Source: Oreocharis arfaki (lineage: Eukaryota; Chordata; Aves; Passeriformes; Paramythiidae). From it: DNA of 64,000 bases. Shown here piece by piece: positions 12,701 to 23,843 of this stretch. The notes below the pieces were generated by a model, which was not told where the DNA came from, made no database searches, and worked only from the letters and a program-made list of their open reading frames with translations. The DNA lies in assembly GCA_013398015.1 (NCBI GenBank), contig VZRR01014186.1, positions 554,434-618,433 of the forward strand, read 5' to 3'. Numbering within the stretch: the stretch's first letter is position 1; every line of letters begins with the position of its first letter. Position numbers and translations under genes: made by a program.

Positions 12701-15700
12701 GTGTTGAACACAGTGGGTTTTGCCCGTATGTTCTTGAACACATGGGCTTTTTAATCACACAGCTCAGAGCACTGTCAAACAATACATTTTAGACTGACTT
12801 TAATAGCCATCTTGCATCTCAGAAGAGTGTGGAAACAACTGCATGTCTCTGTAGCATGCACAATTACCTGTATTTGTGCAATGAGTGGGATATTTTTTGC
12901 ATTCAAAAAAATATTTATCTCCCGAACCTGTTCTCCTATTAATATGGTCGTTGCTTCCATTAATATGATACCTGTATCTGTAAATAATTGAAATAGATGC
13001 TTGTAAATTAACTGGAAACATAGATACTTAATCTGATCACTGAAGAGTAATTTTTGTAATGATCTCATCTTCAACTGTCTATCAAGAGTGTGAAACTGAG
13101 CTTAGCTAAAATGAAATGGACCTCTGCAATTTTGAAGTCTTCTTTTGTTAAAAACAGAAATCTTGTTTAGTTGTGTGTGATTTCTCAGTTGAATTTACCT
13201 CTGCAAAATATTAAAAAATATATGACTGGGAAAGGTAAACTTGTTTAAGTAATATGAATGTTTTTATAAAGTCTTTTAAGTAGAAGGCTATAGTATTTCT
13301 AGGCTTGTGTTTTAGAAAAGTCACATATTTTACAATTTGTCTTTTTGTTCCTTTATCTAGATAATACTGCGACAGTATTAACCAAAAGAAACGGGTTTCG
13401 AAGACAGGAACAGTCTGTTTTCTACTTGCCAATATTCATAGTGGACAGTGGATCACCTTCACTTAGTAGCACTAATACTCTGACCATCAGGGTCTGTGAT
13501 TGTGATGCAGATGGTATTGCTCAGACGTGCAATGCAGAAGCATATATCTTGCCTGCGGGACTCAGCACTGGAGCCCTGATAGCAATATTGGCTTGTGTCT
13601 TGACGCTGCTAGGTATGTCTTCTTTCCTCTACCCTTACTTGCCATTCAGTGCGTAGTAGCAAAAGATATATGCATATAAGCTTCAACAATCCCCTCCACC
13701 CTGATTTCTGTAAACAGGCGCAGAGAGTATCCAAGAAAGAACGGCATTTTGTGTCATGAACACAAGAAAAACCTTTAGATTGGGATTATCAGTTTACGTA
13801 CTTTGTTTCTGTATTAACTGCCTCCAGACAGATGTAAGAAATAACAGTATAAGAAAAAAATACTACTTGCCTCAAATGCAATATTTAAAAGACAGACAAT
13901 TCAGTTTATGGAAGCATTTGGTTTAGCATACTCACCATATAACCAGTATCAGTGTGTCCCTTTTCCACAGGCATAACTGTTTATAAACTTCTATTGATTT
14001 GCGTAGAATGAAAGATATTCAGAAAATACAACAGATGTAATTTACTGATGAGAATCATAATTAATTGACGATCTACAGAGTGATCTTTTGTTACTTCTGC
14101 AAATGATAACACAGTTGGATTTTATGTTGAGCAGTGAAACTGCAACTCGATAAAAGGCAGTGGAAAAGAGTGGAATGGTGTCAACATCCTTGTTTGCCTA
14201 GCATTTCTCATGTAATACCTAGTCATTGAACAGTAAAGGGTCAAATCAAGAAATAAACATGAAGGATCAGGTGAGCAAAAGTGAAGTTTTGCTTATTGTC
14301 TGAAAATTTATGTATTAACAAGGGTACCTGGTTCAGCACACAAGAATTTTCATCACTGTTGTTACCAATTAAGAGATTTTTCTATTCCCTGTCTGTACAT
14401 ACCAGTCTAAGGAAAGGGAGAGGACCACAGTCTTCTTGTGTTGATATAATCCCAGTGATGTTTTATCTGTCGCTGTTATCAAAGTAGTTTGGTTAGGTCA
14501 AATCAAGACGGTCAAGAAGGTCCAAACTGCTGTTCATGGCAGTATTTCCACTATGTATGGATATCTCTTCTTTTGCGCTCTGATGCATGTTGCTGGAAAC
14601 CGTAAGATGGAAATGTTCCTTCTGCTGAAATATTTCTAAAGGACTCCAAATTGAAAAACCCATTGCATACTTTTTTTACAGAGTAATAAAAATCACTACC
14701 TCTGCAATGAACTCAACCAACTTACTCGGTAGCTATATATATATAGGAGGTGGCATTTCTAAAGTTTTCTATCTCCGTGACATAAAAAAAACCTAACACC
14801 ATAAGACTTTATTCTCACTCAACACATGGTTAGGCCTAGGTTTACGAAATGGAAGGGAATTATTGCCAAAAGTTTTAATGAACATTTTTAAATACCATTT
14901 TTCTAGTAGCATTTCTAGCCAATTTATGTACACAAGTGAACTTTATTTGGACAAGAAGCTAAATGTTAGAGTTCAAAAAGATATAAAAATACTCTCTTAT
15001 ATCAACTGGCATTAGTATCAGTGAAAAAACACCCATTTTAAACTTTAGTCCAATTTAGTTAGGAACAAAATTTCTGTAACCATAGCAATTCATTTGATCC
15101 CAAAATGAAATGTCACCATTTCTGTTGTACATGAGAAAGGAGTTTCTGAAGATTACATAGGAAACTGCTGTGGCTGCTATGCAGCCTGGTCTGGTTGTAA
15201 ACTTTTCTTAAATAGAAGCCATATGATTTCAAGTAGACCATTGAGTGCAGACACAGCATGTTGGCACCACATAACTTGCTTATTCTACTCAGTACACCAG
15301 GATTCAAATGCAATCAATAGATCAAGAAACTTGAGCTTTAATTCCAGTCATTTTTAAAGTGTTCTGAAGAAGAGTTTGGTAAAAAAATGTTGCATACTAC
15401 CACCTTACGATTGCTTTTGTTTGTCAAAGACTTTGGATTTCCAAAATCATCTGTCTGAAGGCATCAGCATTGTTTATCTAAAAAGACATTTGTATGTGCC
15501 ATCATCACTTCCAGTCTAAACTGTTCCTCTTGAGTACGGTTCAGAGCTGCAGGAACAGGTTAGGCTGCATTTGTATGATAACCCTGACTTTGAGTACTGC
15601 ATTTTGGTACTGTATTCTGTTTTATTCTCAGCCACATGCCAGTGTCCACAAGGAAGTACCTCAGCATCACTGATGGCCAGTGAAACCCCAGTCAACTGTT

Positions 15701-18700
15701 ACAGCTTGTCTGGTCCCAGAGCCTTTCTTCTTTTCTCATTTGTTCCTACAATATATTTTCTGGGCCCAGCTTCATGGTGGTATTGCTAGGAATTTACTTT
15801 TTCGTTTTTGCTCTTTACATTCATTCCTGAGAAAAATGCTGAAGATCCACTAGTACAGCATAAAAAACCGTCTTCAGCTATTGGCAAGCGGTTCCAGGAC
15901 TTTTGTGATTCCAGGATTTTTGTGTAAGACTTTATCAGGGAAAAGAGATGGATCAATGCATTTTTTCTGACCCAAGATTAGCACCCAGTGCAAATCCAGT
16001 CACGTTAATCAATGTCATCTTAGTGTGGGTGCCAGTTGTAAATCAGAGAAGGCACACAATTTGCGTAAATGGAATGAATACATGCGTTCCGACACAAGTG
16101 TCTTGGATTCTCAACTAGCTCTTCTCCTGAAGTTAGTATGATATACTTTTTGTTCTTTCCTTGTACATACCTTTGTCTGATCTATAACCATTTGTCTTTA
16201 CCAAGGCCCAGATTTTCTCAGTGGGATTTCGTAGTGTTATTACTTTTAGTTAAGCAGCCAATCAATTTTAGATAGGCACAATGTTTCCACAGACCCTGAG
16301 AAGGAAGAACATTACTAAATCATACTATTTCATGGTAATTGCATATAACATGGTATAGACTTTTTTTTTCAAACTAAAATAATTTTAAAAGTTAAAAACA
16401 TTTAAAACCAAAATTTCTTTTTATCTTCATACTGACTGATGGAGATTAAATTTTAAATTTTATTTCAAAAGAAAGTTACAGTACTTTGTTAATTACTTAA
16501 GACAGCTTTCCAATTATGCAGTAAGGCTAAGTTTTACAGAAAGAAAAAAAATCTTAAAAAATCATAAAAAGCATGTGAAAGTAGTAGTAATTTGATTAAT
16601 TTTGGCTTGCATATAAATTTGAGGAAAGTAAGTAGGAATTTTTGAACTGTTCTGAGAATTATATGGTAATTTGATTCAAGGTAATTTGTTTTTCAGTTCA
16701 CATCTTCCAGACACAGTAATTGCTTTTGTAACAACTGTTTAGCATTAAATGTTTACATAAAATCACACACACAGAATATTCACCTGTAGATAACCTAATC
16801 ATATTTGAGAAGTTAGGTATTTCGTTTGTATTGATTCAATGCAAAACTAGATTGGCAAAATACTTTTTCATGATTTTTGTCTTTCATGCTTCTGAATGTA
16901 ATCTACTAGTGTCACCTATTTTCTTAGAAGGACTGAAGAATGCTTGCTATAGCTGTGGCACTAGAGTTTATAAATTAGTAATACATTGTAAAGACTTAAA
17001 AAAACAGCTTTAAATAATTATTATTTTCAGTTGAAAGACAGCAAATTTGTTATCATAATCACAATACCTACAAAACCCAGGTTAAATCAAAACACATAAC
17101 TGTGAGTTGTAAACAAGAAGAAACAGTTCTAGTCGTAAGAATCTGATTCTCTAAATAGGTATAATGTGTGCAGAATGTGACTATGTAATATGTGTGGGGT
17201 TTGGCCCTGCAGTTTTAAAAGTGATAAATGTGTAACTGGGGAAAAACCTTTAACTGGGAGTACCCAAAGCAACACTTCCAGAGAGTGGTTGAATAAGAAA
17301 TGCAGCAGCTGTTTTCTGAAAGTTAGGGAGCTCATTAGGGTCACTCAGAGTGGGCATTTAAAGGTCACAGTCACTTTGCAAATATCAGTCCAAACTGATT
17401 AAACAACAGGTATAAGTGGAGGTATAAGTGGGAATTAAATTCAAGTTTCCTGATTCTTGGCCTCTGTAATCCCCAAACCTTGTCTGACTGTACTGGCAAC
17501 TGCAAGGTATAACTAAATAGGTTATTAGTGTGCTGCTTAGATGGCTGAGGATCTCCAATCATCAGCTTTATGAATCATGACACACCTAAGGCATAAACCA
17601 GTGTGCAGATCTGCTTGCAGCTGATGCGGCTTATTGCTATAGTAAATTCCTGGCTTAGGGGCGTAGTGTATACAAAGCACAGTAATGCTTGTGATTTAGC
17701 TCTGTGCCTTACTGTACAGCTCTGCGTGTTGTCTTCTCCCTCTGGGTCTCTCATGACTTTTATGACTTCCTTACAATTACGTTTCAATTGCCTTGAGTAC
17801 AAATGGAAAAATTAGTACTAAACCAGAGAAACATGTTCAGGTGACCTAAACCTGACTCATTACCAGATCATACCAAAATGGAAATTTCATGGTAATTCTA
17901 GAAAGCACACTGCAAAATGGCAAAGCAAAAATCCACTCTTGCATTTGAAGGTGTTTGTTTAAAGACTGATTAGGGTGTACTGAAACGATGAACATTAGCG
18001 TTGACACAAGGATAAAACTCCGTATTACCACAGCTAATATAAAGACAAACAATTTTTTCTTTTTTTGGCTATTGTACCTGTTAAAGGAAATCAGTATTTC
18101 TAACAATTCAGATAAATCAGAAGAATTAAAAGGTTAGTTTAAATCTGTCTTTGTTAATTCTGGTTATTAAGTCTTTAAAATGAGTTGCTTAAAATATTGA
18201 TTGATTTCTTTATTTGTTACATCACATATGAAATCTGTATTGTCACTTCATCTCTTTAGTATGAGTTGGGTGTATCAGTATGGAGCCAATCTTGTGCCTT
18301 CAATGTGCAATACGTATGTGCCTAAAGGTTTTCCACCATATTATTTCTTTTCTGAGAATCATGAAATTAGGTTTTTAGAAGTTCAGCCAGTCCCTAATTA
18401 CTAACTTGATCTCTGCTTTTGTCATAAATGTAGGAAATAAAAACTCGCCACGACTTAATGAGAAATGAAAAAACTTTGAAACCATTTGCATTTGATTTAG
18501 GTATTAAAAATTGTTTAGGGCTTGTATTCATCTTTTCAGCTCCTACAATGCAGCTAAAGCTTTGTTCATTTAGAGGTTAAACTTTAATTTTCATGGCTGT
18601 TGGAAAGGCTAGAAATTAATATTCTTATAAAGTCATCTAAATGCTAAAATATTTAACCTTTAGAAAGGCTCCATATTTTTCTTGGCTTCAAGCAAGTGTG

Positions 18701-21427
18701 AGAGGTAGAAAGAACACTATATAAAACATTCATTGTATCTTGATTTTTATTGTACCTTTAGGCAGACCTTGCTACTAAGTTTCGTATTTTACACTTATTA
18801 GCAGGTCTTTAACTTTCAACATGAAGTATGTTAAGAGGGACGGTAGAGTGCAAATGCATTTACACTTGAGTGAAGTAAATGATTAGCTGCTTACTTATAT
18901 GGCAGTAAAAAATGTGGCAGCAAATGTTAGAACTAATAATTTAAAAGAAGTTATGTCAATAGAAATCTTATATGTATATATTTAAATATATATTCGTAGT
19001 GTCAGCAAGCTAATTTGCCTTTCACTTTAAAAATATCTTTTACAATAAGGAAAAACATTAAGAGTGGAGTGCGATTGTCTCTGATGACAAGTTTTTGTTC
19101 CCTGCCATATAATTTACAGCTTAATTTGTATTATACAAATATCAGAATGTTTTGGAATTTCACAAATGTCACTTTAAAGGTCAATATTTCATATTATTAA
19201 ACTGCTTATGTAAATACTGTTCACAGCAAAATTCCCCAAACTCATGGCTTCTGAATTCAATACATAAAGCATGAATCGAGTACATGCCAGGGGCAAAAAA
19301 CGTGAAAGGGTGATGCTGTTTATGTAGTAATATAGTCATGAGACATCTATTAATAGATAGATTATTGGATGTGCGCTTGGTAGCTACTGAGAAAAGAGGA
19401 AAGAATTGTTTCCTAATATATTTGTCAGAAAGTTTAGTGGAAAAAAACCTAGTTGCAGTTTTAGTTTTAGACGTGTGGCTCCAAAGGGAAGTAAAAATAG
19501 TGCAGAAATGCATCTCCTGCTTTAGCCAGTTCCAAATAGTACCATAATATCTGTAGACATATATACAGCTTTGTTGCCTGTACAAATTACTGGTTTAATC
19601 TAGCCAAGTGATTCTAATATTAAGTCATTCCTCACAATGGCTAGATTGATACTGATTTTAAGATTCCTCCTTAAAAAAAAGAGGCTTTCAACAAAGGTAG
19701 TCCTACATCATGCAGTTTTTGGAGGCCATTTTTGAGACTATCTGGGGAACCTCAAGCTTTATATTATCTATATCACCTTTTAGCTTTTGCTTTTCCATAT
19801 GTTTCTGTGGCATTTAATTGGCATGGTAATTAAAGATTGAAAACCTTATCAATGCATATAATCACATACTCTTAGCATTAAAAATAATCATAAAATCAGA
19901 AGATATTAATTAAACATGAAATGACACTTTTCAAAGTACTGTTATTTTTACAATCATATTGATGTCTGTGATTTCCTAGGAGTACCATTAACTCAGCACA
20001 TGTTATCCAGATGCTACAATATAGTATTAATCATTTTCTAGGAGGATGATTCACACTCCCATCATGTCCCACAGATGGGTGCAATATCCATAGTATTAGT
20101 TCCTGACACATTTTTTGTGTCAGCAATGATGTTTCACTACCAAACTGTATTAGCAAAAGAGGAGCCTTGAGCTAGTTTCTTGCAGTGCTTTTGGCTGTCA
20201 CTGCAGTTTAGTATTAGCTTTCAAGCTCAAAGAAACTTTAAAGATTAAAATTAAATAACCAGTTACATTTCTAGTACTGTTTCATCCAGTAAACTCCAGC
20301 CCTAGCAGTTCTCATTAGATGTAAGTCATAAATCTGAAGTGTAGTACTTAGCACTTTTCCAGAAAGTGAGATCTTATATAGAGGTGGTTTTATTCCATGA
20401 ACTAAGACAGTCTTATTTTACACATTGCTTAACAATTTGGTGTTCTCCAGTCTATAATTTTTTAACTTTATTTTTGTTCAGCAGATATTGGTCATACACT
20501 TTAATTCAGTGATTTCCAAAACCATAATTTTTAAATTCGATTCCATTAATTTACGAATGTGTTTTTATCACTTGGAAATTCAGGAGTTCAGGATAAGGTG
20601 TTTTTTTTTTTTAAATTATTTTTTTTTTTTGGCTGTGAGATTGTCGTAATCAGACTGAATCAGTATTGAAATTTATGTTTAGAAGACAATGTAGGATACA
20701 GAATTAGAGATGAAGATGCTAATCCTGAATGATTTCGGAAATAGGTTCTTTAGGGTCTAAAAAGCTTATGGTTTAGAAGTTATTTCAGAACCTGCTAGGT
20801 TTCACATCAAACTGCGTAAATTGCTTGCTGATTCCTTGGGTCTTTGCCATATAAATTAATGAGTACTTCCAACATTAGGAAAAATACAAGAAAGCTTCAG
20901 CACTGCTAAAACTCTAGCTTTTCTTTGTTCCAGTTCTTGTCTTGCTGATTGTCACCATGAGGCGACGGAAAAAAGAGCCCCTCATTTTTGATGAAGAGAG
21001 AGATATCAGAGAAAACATTGTCAGGTACGATGATGAGGGTGGTGGAGAAGAAGACACAGAGGCTTTTGACATGGCTGCCTTGAGGAACCTCAACATCATG
21101 CGAGACACCAAGACCAGAAGGGATGTGACACCTGAGATCCAGTTCCTGAGCAGACCAACTTTTAAAAGTATCCCAGATAATGTCATTTTTAGGGAATTTA
21201 TCTGGGAAAGACTAAAGGAAGCTGACGTGGACCCCTGCGCGCCACCCTACGACTCCCTGCAGACGTACGCATTTGAGGGGAACGGCTCGGTGGCAGAGTC
21301 GCTCAGTTCTTTAGATTCCATCAGCTCAAACTCTGACCAGAACTACGATTACCTCAGTGACTGGGGCCCTCGTTTTAAAAGGCTTGCAGATATGTATGGG
21401 ACCGGACCAGACTGCTTATACTCCTAG
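3458..21427 (+). CDS. CDH7: Cadherin-7 (type II classical cadherin), 3' part of the gene, six coding exons
   Basis: This is a calcium-dependent homophilic adhesion receptor of the plasma membrane, known in birds from neural crest and the developing nervous system (family knowledge). The coding sequence is the join of 3458-3711, 7465-7601, 9529-9650, 11128-11245, 13361-13612 and 20934-21427. All junctions are GT-AG and the total of 1377 nt is 458 residues plus TAG. In fragment numbering: end of EC3 with linker DVDEPPVF (43-50), EC4 to DINDNAPEF (147-155), EC5 with conserved cysteines at 164, 256, 258 and 267, a transmembrane helix at about 281-303 followed by RRRKKEP, a p120-catenin-type juxtamembrane region with DDEGGGEEDTEAFD (327-340), and a beta-catenin-binding region at about 417-449 ending in DWGPRFKRLADMYG. 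Sequons are HNIT (N122) and HNFT (N203). The N-terminal exons lie upstream of the window. The tail and the GTGPDCLYS-type C terminus match CDH7 as I recall it, better than CDH20, CDH12 or CDH18. The cadherin call is near certain and the paralogue call strong. Confidence 0.93.
3712..7464 (+). other. CDH7 intron inside the EC4 coding region
   Basis: A 3.75-kb intron. Apart from the polypyrimidine tract at 5847-5999 I see no gene, no recognised repeat and no obvious regulatory cluster. It starts with gtaatt and ends with ttacctag. Confidence 0.85.
5847..5999 (+). repeat. Polypyrimidine (CT-rich) tract
   Basis: About 150 bases are almost entirely C and T, with runs such as ctccttctctttctcc. The 14-mer ccttctctttctcc occurs twice (5940-5953 and 5966-5979). 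Interruptions are few. Such polypurine/polypyrimidine DNA can adopt triplex forms and is often length-polymorphic. It lies about 1.5 kb upstream of the next exon and is not the acceptor's own pyrimidine tract. The two open frames that cross it, rich in Ser, Pro and Leu, are compositional artefacts. Confidence 0.9.
7465..7601 (+). CDS. CDH7: CDH7 exon: middle of EC4
   Basis: This 137-nt exon lies between acceptor ttacctag and donor gtaagt. Its first base completes the Arg codon. It encodes YSIDRNTDLERYFNID and the LDRE motif (113-116), followed by HNIT, a probable N-glycosylation site, and AMES. It ends one base into a Gln codon, which the first two bases (ag) of the next exon complete. Confidence 0.93.
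7602..9528 (+). other. CDH7 intron
   Basis: A 1.9-kb AT-rich intron from gtaagt to tcctatag. I see no repeat or RNA gene in it. Confidence 0.88.
9529..9650 (+). CDS. CDH7: CDH7 exon: EC4/EC5 boundary
   Basis: This 122-nt exon lies between acceptor tcctatag and donor gtatgt. It encodes NPAQIGRGYVAITIL, then the calcium-binding linker DINDNAPEF (147-155) that joins EC4 to EC5, and the first EC5 cysteine in TTVCENAQPGQ. It ends in phase 0. Read-through of the donor stays open for 18 codons; the possible consequence is given under findings. Confidence 0.93.
9748..9753 (+). promoter_or_regulatory. Candidate intronic polyadenylation signal AATAAA
   Basis: AATAAA begins 41 bases after the in-frame stop (9705-9707) reached when the donor at 9651 is not used. 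Alone it is weak evidence, since AATAAA is frequent in AT-rich introns. The short distance to the read-through stop makes it a candidate for intronic polyadenylation. No strong GU-rich element follows immediately; a GT-containing stretch lies near 9817. Confidence 0.3.
10078..10179 (+). repeat. Tandem duplication, 2 x 51 bp
   Basis: Positions 10078-10128 and 10129-10179 are consecutive copies of one 51-bp unit that starts gttttcaactaccc. They differ at one base (ccaagt versus ccgagt). The high identity suggests a recent event, a polymorphism or an assembly duplication. Confidence 0.92.
11128..11245 (+). CDS. CDH7: CDH7 exon: EC5, first part
   Basis: This 118-nt exon lies between acceptor caaaacag and donor gtaaga. 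It encodes the KISAIDKDDP calcium-site segment and GHQFYFSL, then HNFT (a second probable N-glycosylation site) and DNK. The last base starts an Asp codon completed by the next exon. Confidence 0.92.
11246..13360 (+). other. CDH7 intron within the EC5 coding region
   Basis: A 2.1-kb AT-rich intron from gtaaga to tttatctag. It holds an AT-rich palindromic cluster near 12455-12565 and a short GATA-type simple repeat near 12603-12629. Nothing else is recognisable. Confidence 0.87.
12455..12565. repeat. AT-rich palindromic cluster with a perfect hairpin
   Basis: Several variants of gataatctatyat, gatcataat and their complements are packed in about 110 bases. The clearest element is a perfect inverted repeat at 12459-12484: tcataatagat, a 4-base loop gata, then atctattatga. 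Further imperfect arms follow (gatcataatatgatc; gataatctatcat; agatcataatgg). It looks like a decayed palindromic simple repeat that could extrude as a cruciform. No family recognised. Confidence 0.75.
13361..13612 (+). CDS. CDH7: CDH7 exon: end of EC5 and first half of the transmembrane helix
   Basis: This 252-nt exon lies between acceptor tttatctag and donor gtatgt. It encodes the NGFRRQEQSVFYLPIFI strand region, the cysteine cluster RVCDCDADGIAQTC (C256, C258, C267), and then GLSTGALIAILACVLTLL, which enters the membrane. The exon ends inside the transmembrane helix, one base into a Val codon. Read-through of the donor would add a short hydrophobic tail and stop at 13654-13656. Confidence 0.93.
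13613..20933 (+). other. Largest visible CDH7 intron (7.3 kb), splitting the transmembrane codons
   Basis: AT-rich intron from gtatgt to tttgttccag. I find no recognised mobile element, RNA gene or coding sequence. Minor features are a TA dinucleotide run near 14734-14746 and a T-rich stretch near 20601-20631. A minus-strand 134-codon open frame at 19181-19585 has no recognisable domain and is not called. Confidence 0.85.
20934..21427 (+). CDS. CDH7: CDH7 terminal coding exon: rest of the transmembrane helix and cytoplasmic tail
   Basis: The acceptor is tttgttccag and the coding part is 494 nt, ending in TAG at 21425-21427. It encodes VLVLLIVTM, the RRRKKEP stop-transfer cluster, the acidic juxtamembrane region with DDEGGGEEDTEAFD (binding region for p120-catenin family proteins), a FLSRP segment, APPYDSLQTYAFEGNGS, and the serine-rich beta-catenin-binding region followed by DYLSDWGPRFKRLADMYG. 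The tail looks intact and complete. The segment is more GC-rich than its flanks, as expected for a conserved coding exon. Confidence 0.95.
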
Positions 21428-21602
21428 CCTTGGAACCTTTCTCTGAAAATGCACTGAAGAATATTGAAACAGAAAACTCAACCTTACAGACTGAGGAAAG
21501 TTGTAAATATTTCTCCATTTTTTAAATTTTAGGTTGATTTTTTTTTTTTTTTTTTTTTTCTCGGTGGGAACATTCTTCTTTTGAATTTGTCTTGGCCAGG
21601 CC

Positions 21603-21828
21603 NNNNNNNNNNNNNNNNNNNNNNNNNNNNNNNNNNNNNNNNNNNNNNNNNNNNNNNNNNNNNNNNNNNNNNNNNNNNNNNNNNNNNNNNNNNNNNNNNN
21701 NNNNNNNNNNNNNNNNNNNNNNNNNNNNNNNNNNNNNNNNNNNNNNNNNNNNNNNNNNNNNNNNNNNNNNNNNNNNNNNNNNNNNNNNNNNNNNNNNNNN
21801 NNNNNNNNNNNNNNNNNNNNNNNNNNNN
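21603..21828. other. Assembly gap, 226 N
   Basis: A run of 226 undetermined bases lies inside the probable 3' UTR, soon after a long T homopolymer. Open frames reported through it are meaningless. Confidence 0.99.
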
Positions 21829-23400
21829 GCATGCAAGGGTTTTTTTAACAAATTTTCTTTACAGTGTGCATACAGCTCACTAGAACAAAAGCAGAAGGAC
21901 TGATGAAAACAAACAAAAGCCCAGGAGGTGGGTTTTTTTGTGTTTCTGTTTGTTCTCAGAGGTATTTAATTAGAAGTCTCTGTAATTTTCTGGGTAATTT
22001 TTGAGAAATTATTGTTTGTACTAAGAAATTCTGCAGTGTTTGTCATCAACTTATGAAGTAGCTTAAAATCCACATAAAATGAGACATATGGAGGTGTAAT
22101 CTTATGCCTGGGAACTTGTGTGATGCCCATGTAGGTATAGAAAAGGTGTTGCTATCTATTTGCTATTTTTTTATTCTCTCTTCTGATTTGTACAGGAGAA
22201 TTTATCCTTTTTTATTATTGTTTGACATAAAGTGTTATATTTATTTTGGAGCTCCAATCTCCACTAAATTCAGGTCCATTTTACTGCCTCATGGTTTTAG
22301 ACTTGTCAGAACATGCTGATTTTTCTCCAGTCTCAGATAAATGTAGGAAATGAAGCATGGAAGTGGAGAAATTACAGTAAACAATGCCACCCACCATTCA
22401 TCCCACAGAAAGGAGAGCAGCTCCGAGGATGTGCAGTTGTTCTTCTGAGCCATTACAAAGTCTGAGACATTTAAAGAAAATATTTGTACATTGAATTTTT
22501 TGAAAGAAGACTGCAGAGGTAGCTGGGAGTGTCTTTCAGGCAAGATTTAATTTTCAAGGTTAAACACGCTGTATGCTTCAAAGACTGTAAACACCTTGCT
22601 TTTCTCCTTCCCCTTCTCTTTTGCTGCTGATGAATCACAGCAGAAGATTTTTAAATTTCTTTCTTATGTTAACCAATGTAATACTATTAACTTCAGAAGT
22701 CATCTTTAGATCTTGCTGCACATTAGTATTTTTTCTCCAAGGTGTTAAGTCACTACACATAATTTCTATGCTGGTTCAGGAGTGCCAAAACAGAAGGATA
22801 GCTGTTGTTGGTTAATACACTGTATGGTTTTGAAGTAGGATTTCTTAGAATAAGACAACTTTTTTATGATTCTGACAATATTTATACTTCATCTTTCATG
22901 ATTTAATACTAGCTAATAAGGCATATATTCAAGTAAAATAGTGGGTTTAAGTATTATTTCAATTTTTTTTTGTTTTAGAAAAAATGTAGATGAGTTTCTA
23001 AATTAGAGTCTGTTCCTGCAAATTTTTTGCTTGTACCTGACTTGAAATGACTTGACCTGCCTGCAATTACTGAGAGGTACACAGAATTGTTTGCAGAACT
23101 GTGTTTGTGAACAGAAGGTGCTCCACAGAGGATGATGCTCACTCTAAAAGTACTTCTTTCTGAGAGAAAGATCCTTGTACTGAAATCCTAATGTATGAGT
23201 GATGTGAGGCTGGGGGATGGGAAATTATCATTAAGGCTTTGTAATTTTTGCAGCCCAGCATTATCAATTAACTATGTGAAAGTGGCCTTCAGCTCCATCG
23301 GAAAAGAAAAATAATTTCAATCATCTACAACATACTTAATTTGAGTTACATTTTGATAGACAATCATTGTTTCATAATTCAGTAGATTTGCTTCTAGTTG

Positions 23401-23432
23401 TATTAAATATATATATATAAGCATATATATAT
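23401..23432. repeat. TA dinucleotide microsatellite
   Basis: Imperfect (TA)n with one gc interruption, ending directly at a single N (23433). The N probably marks a sequencing or joining problem at the microsatellite. Confidence 0.85.
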
Positions 23433-23433
23433 N

Positions 23434-23592
23434 ATGTGTATACAGTTTAATGAGAGCAGGATATGCTGCAGAATTTAAGCAGGTATTAAATCAGAAAGGT
23501 TCTGAGAGAACAGTTTTTCATTAATCTTGTTGTTTGTGGGAAGATAATTCATGCATCTGGATTAGGATGTCAAAAATGTTGATTTTAGCACA
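23434..23592 (+). repeat. 159-bp direct repeat, copy 1
   Basis: Starts atgtgtatacagtttaatga immediately after a single N and ends gattttagcaca. It matches 23685-23843 at 158 of 159 positions by eye (a versus t at the seventh base). It is followed by 92 bases that hold AATAAA and a 13-A run. Confidence 0.93.
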
Positions 23593-23645
23593 AATGGAAC
23601 TGAAAGATATTGTCCATGACTTTTAGTCATACATGTAAGATTTTC

Positions 23646-23651
23646 AATAAA
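23646..23651 (+). terminator. CDH7: Candidate CDH7 polyadenylation signal AATAAA
   Basis: AATAAA is followed 15 bases later by 13 consecutive A (23667-23679), a spacing typical of signal to cleavage site. It may be the genuine CDH7 3' end, or the tail of an inserted or mis-assembled cDNA-like segment, because a duplicated block starts right after the A run. Confidence 0.4.
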
Positions 23652-23684
23652 AAGATTAAAAAATAGAAAAAAAAAAAAAGAGCC

Positions 23685-23843
23685 ATGTGTTTACAGTTTA
23701 ATGAGAGCAGGATATGCTGCAGAATTTAAGCAGGTATTAAATCAGAAAGGTTCTGAGAGAACAGTTTTTCATTAATCTTGTTGTTTGTGGGAAGATAATT
23801 CATGCATCTGGATTAGGATGTCAAAAATGTTGATTTTAGCACA
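23685..23843 (+). repeat. 159-bp direct repeat, copy 2
   Basis: Second copy, 251 bases after copy 1 and nearly identical. The sequence diverges sharply after gattttagcaca, so the two copies have different downstream neighbours. Confidence 0.93.

Larger units (their letters stand above)
21428..23666 (+). other. CDH7: Probable CDH7 3' UTR (end uncertain)
   Basis: AT-rich sequence follows the CDH7 stop. It includes a T run (about 21539-21560) and an assembly gap. The first well-placed AATAAA that I found is at 23646-23651, 15 bases before an A tract, which would give a UTR of about 2.2 kb. The end is inferred, and the duplicated block at 23434-23843 makes it doubtful. Short open frames here show no protein signature. 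Confidence 0.5.

Noticed and set aside
19181..19585. Minus-strand 134-codon open frame in the largest CDH7 intron, with an antiparallel 69-codon frame
   Set aside because: No recognisable domain or motif, a composition that fits chance in AT-rich DNA, and a position inside an intron.
20914..21186. Minus-strand 90-codon serine-rich frame over the last CDH7 exon
   Set aside because: Shadow of the conserved coding exon on the other strand.
21416..21903. Open frames crossing the N run
   Set aside because: Most of their length is undetermined sequence.
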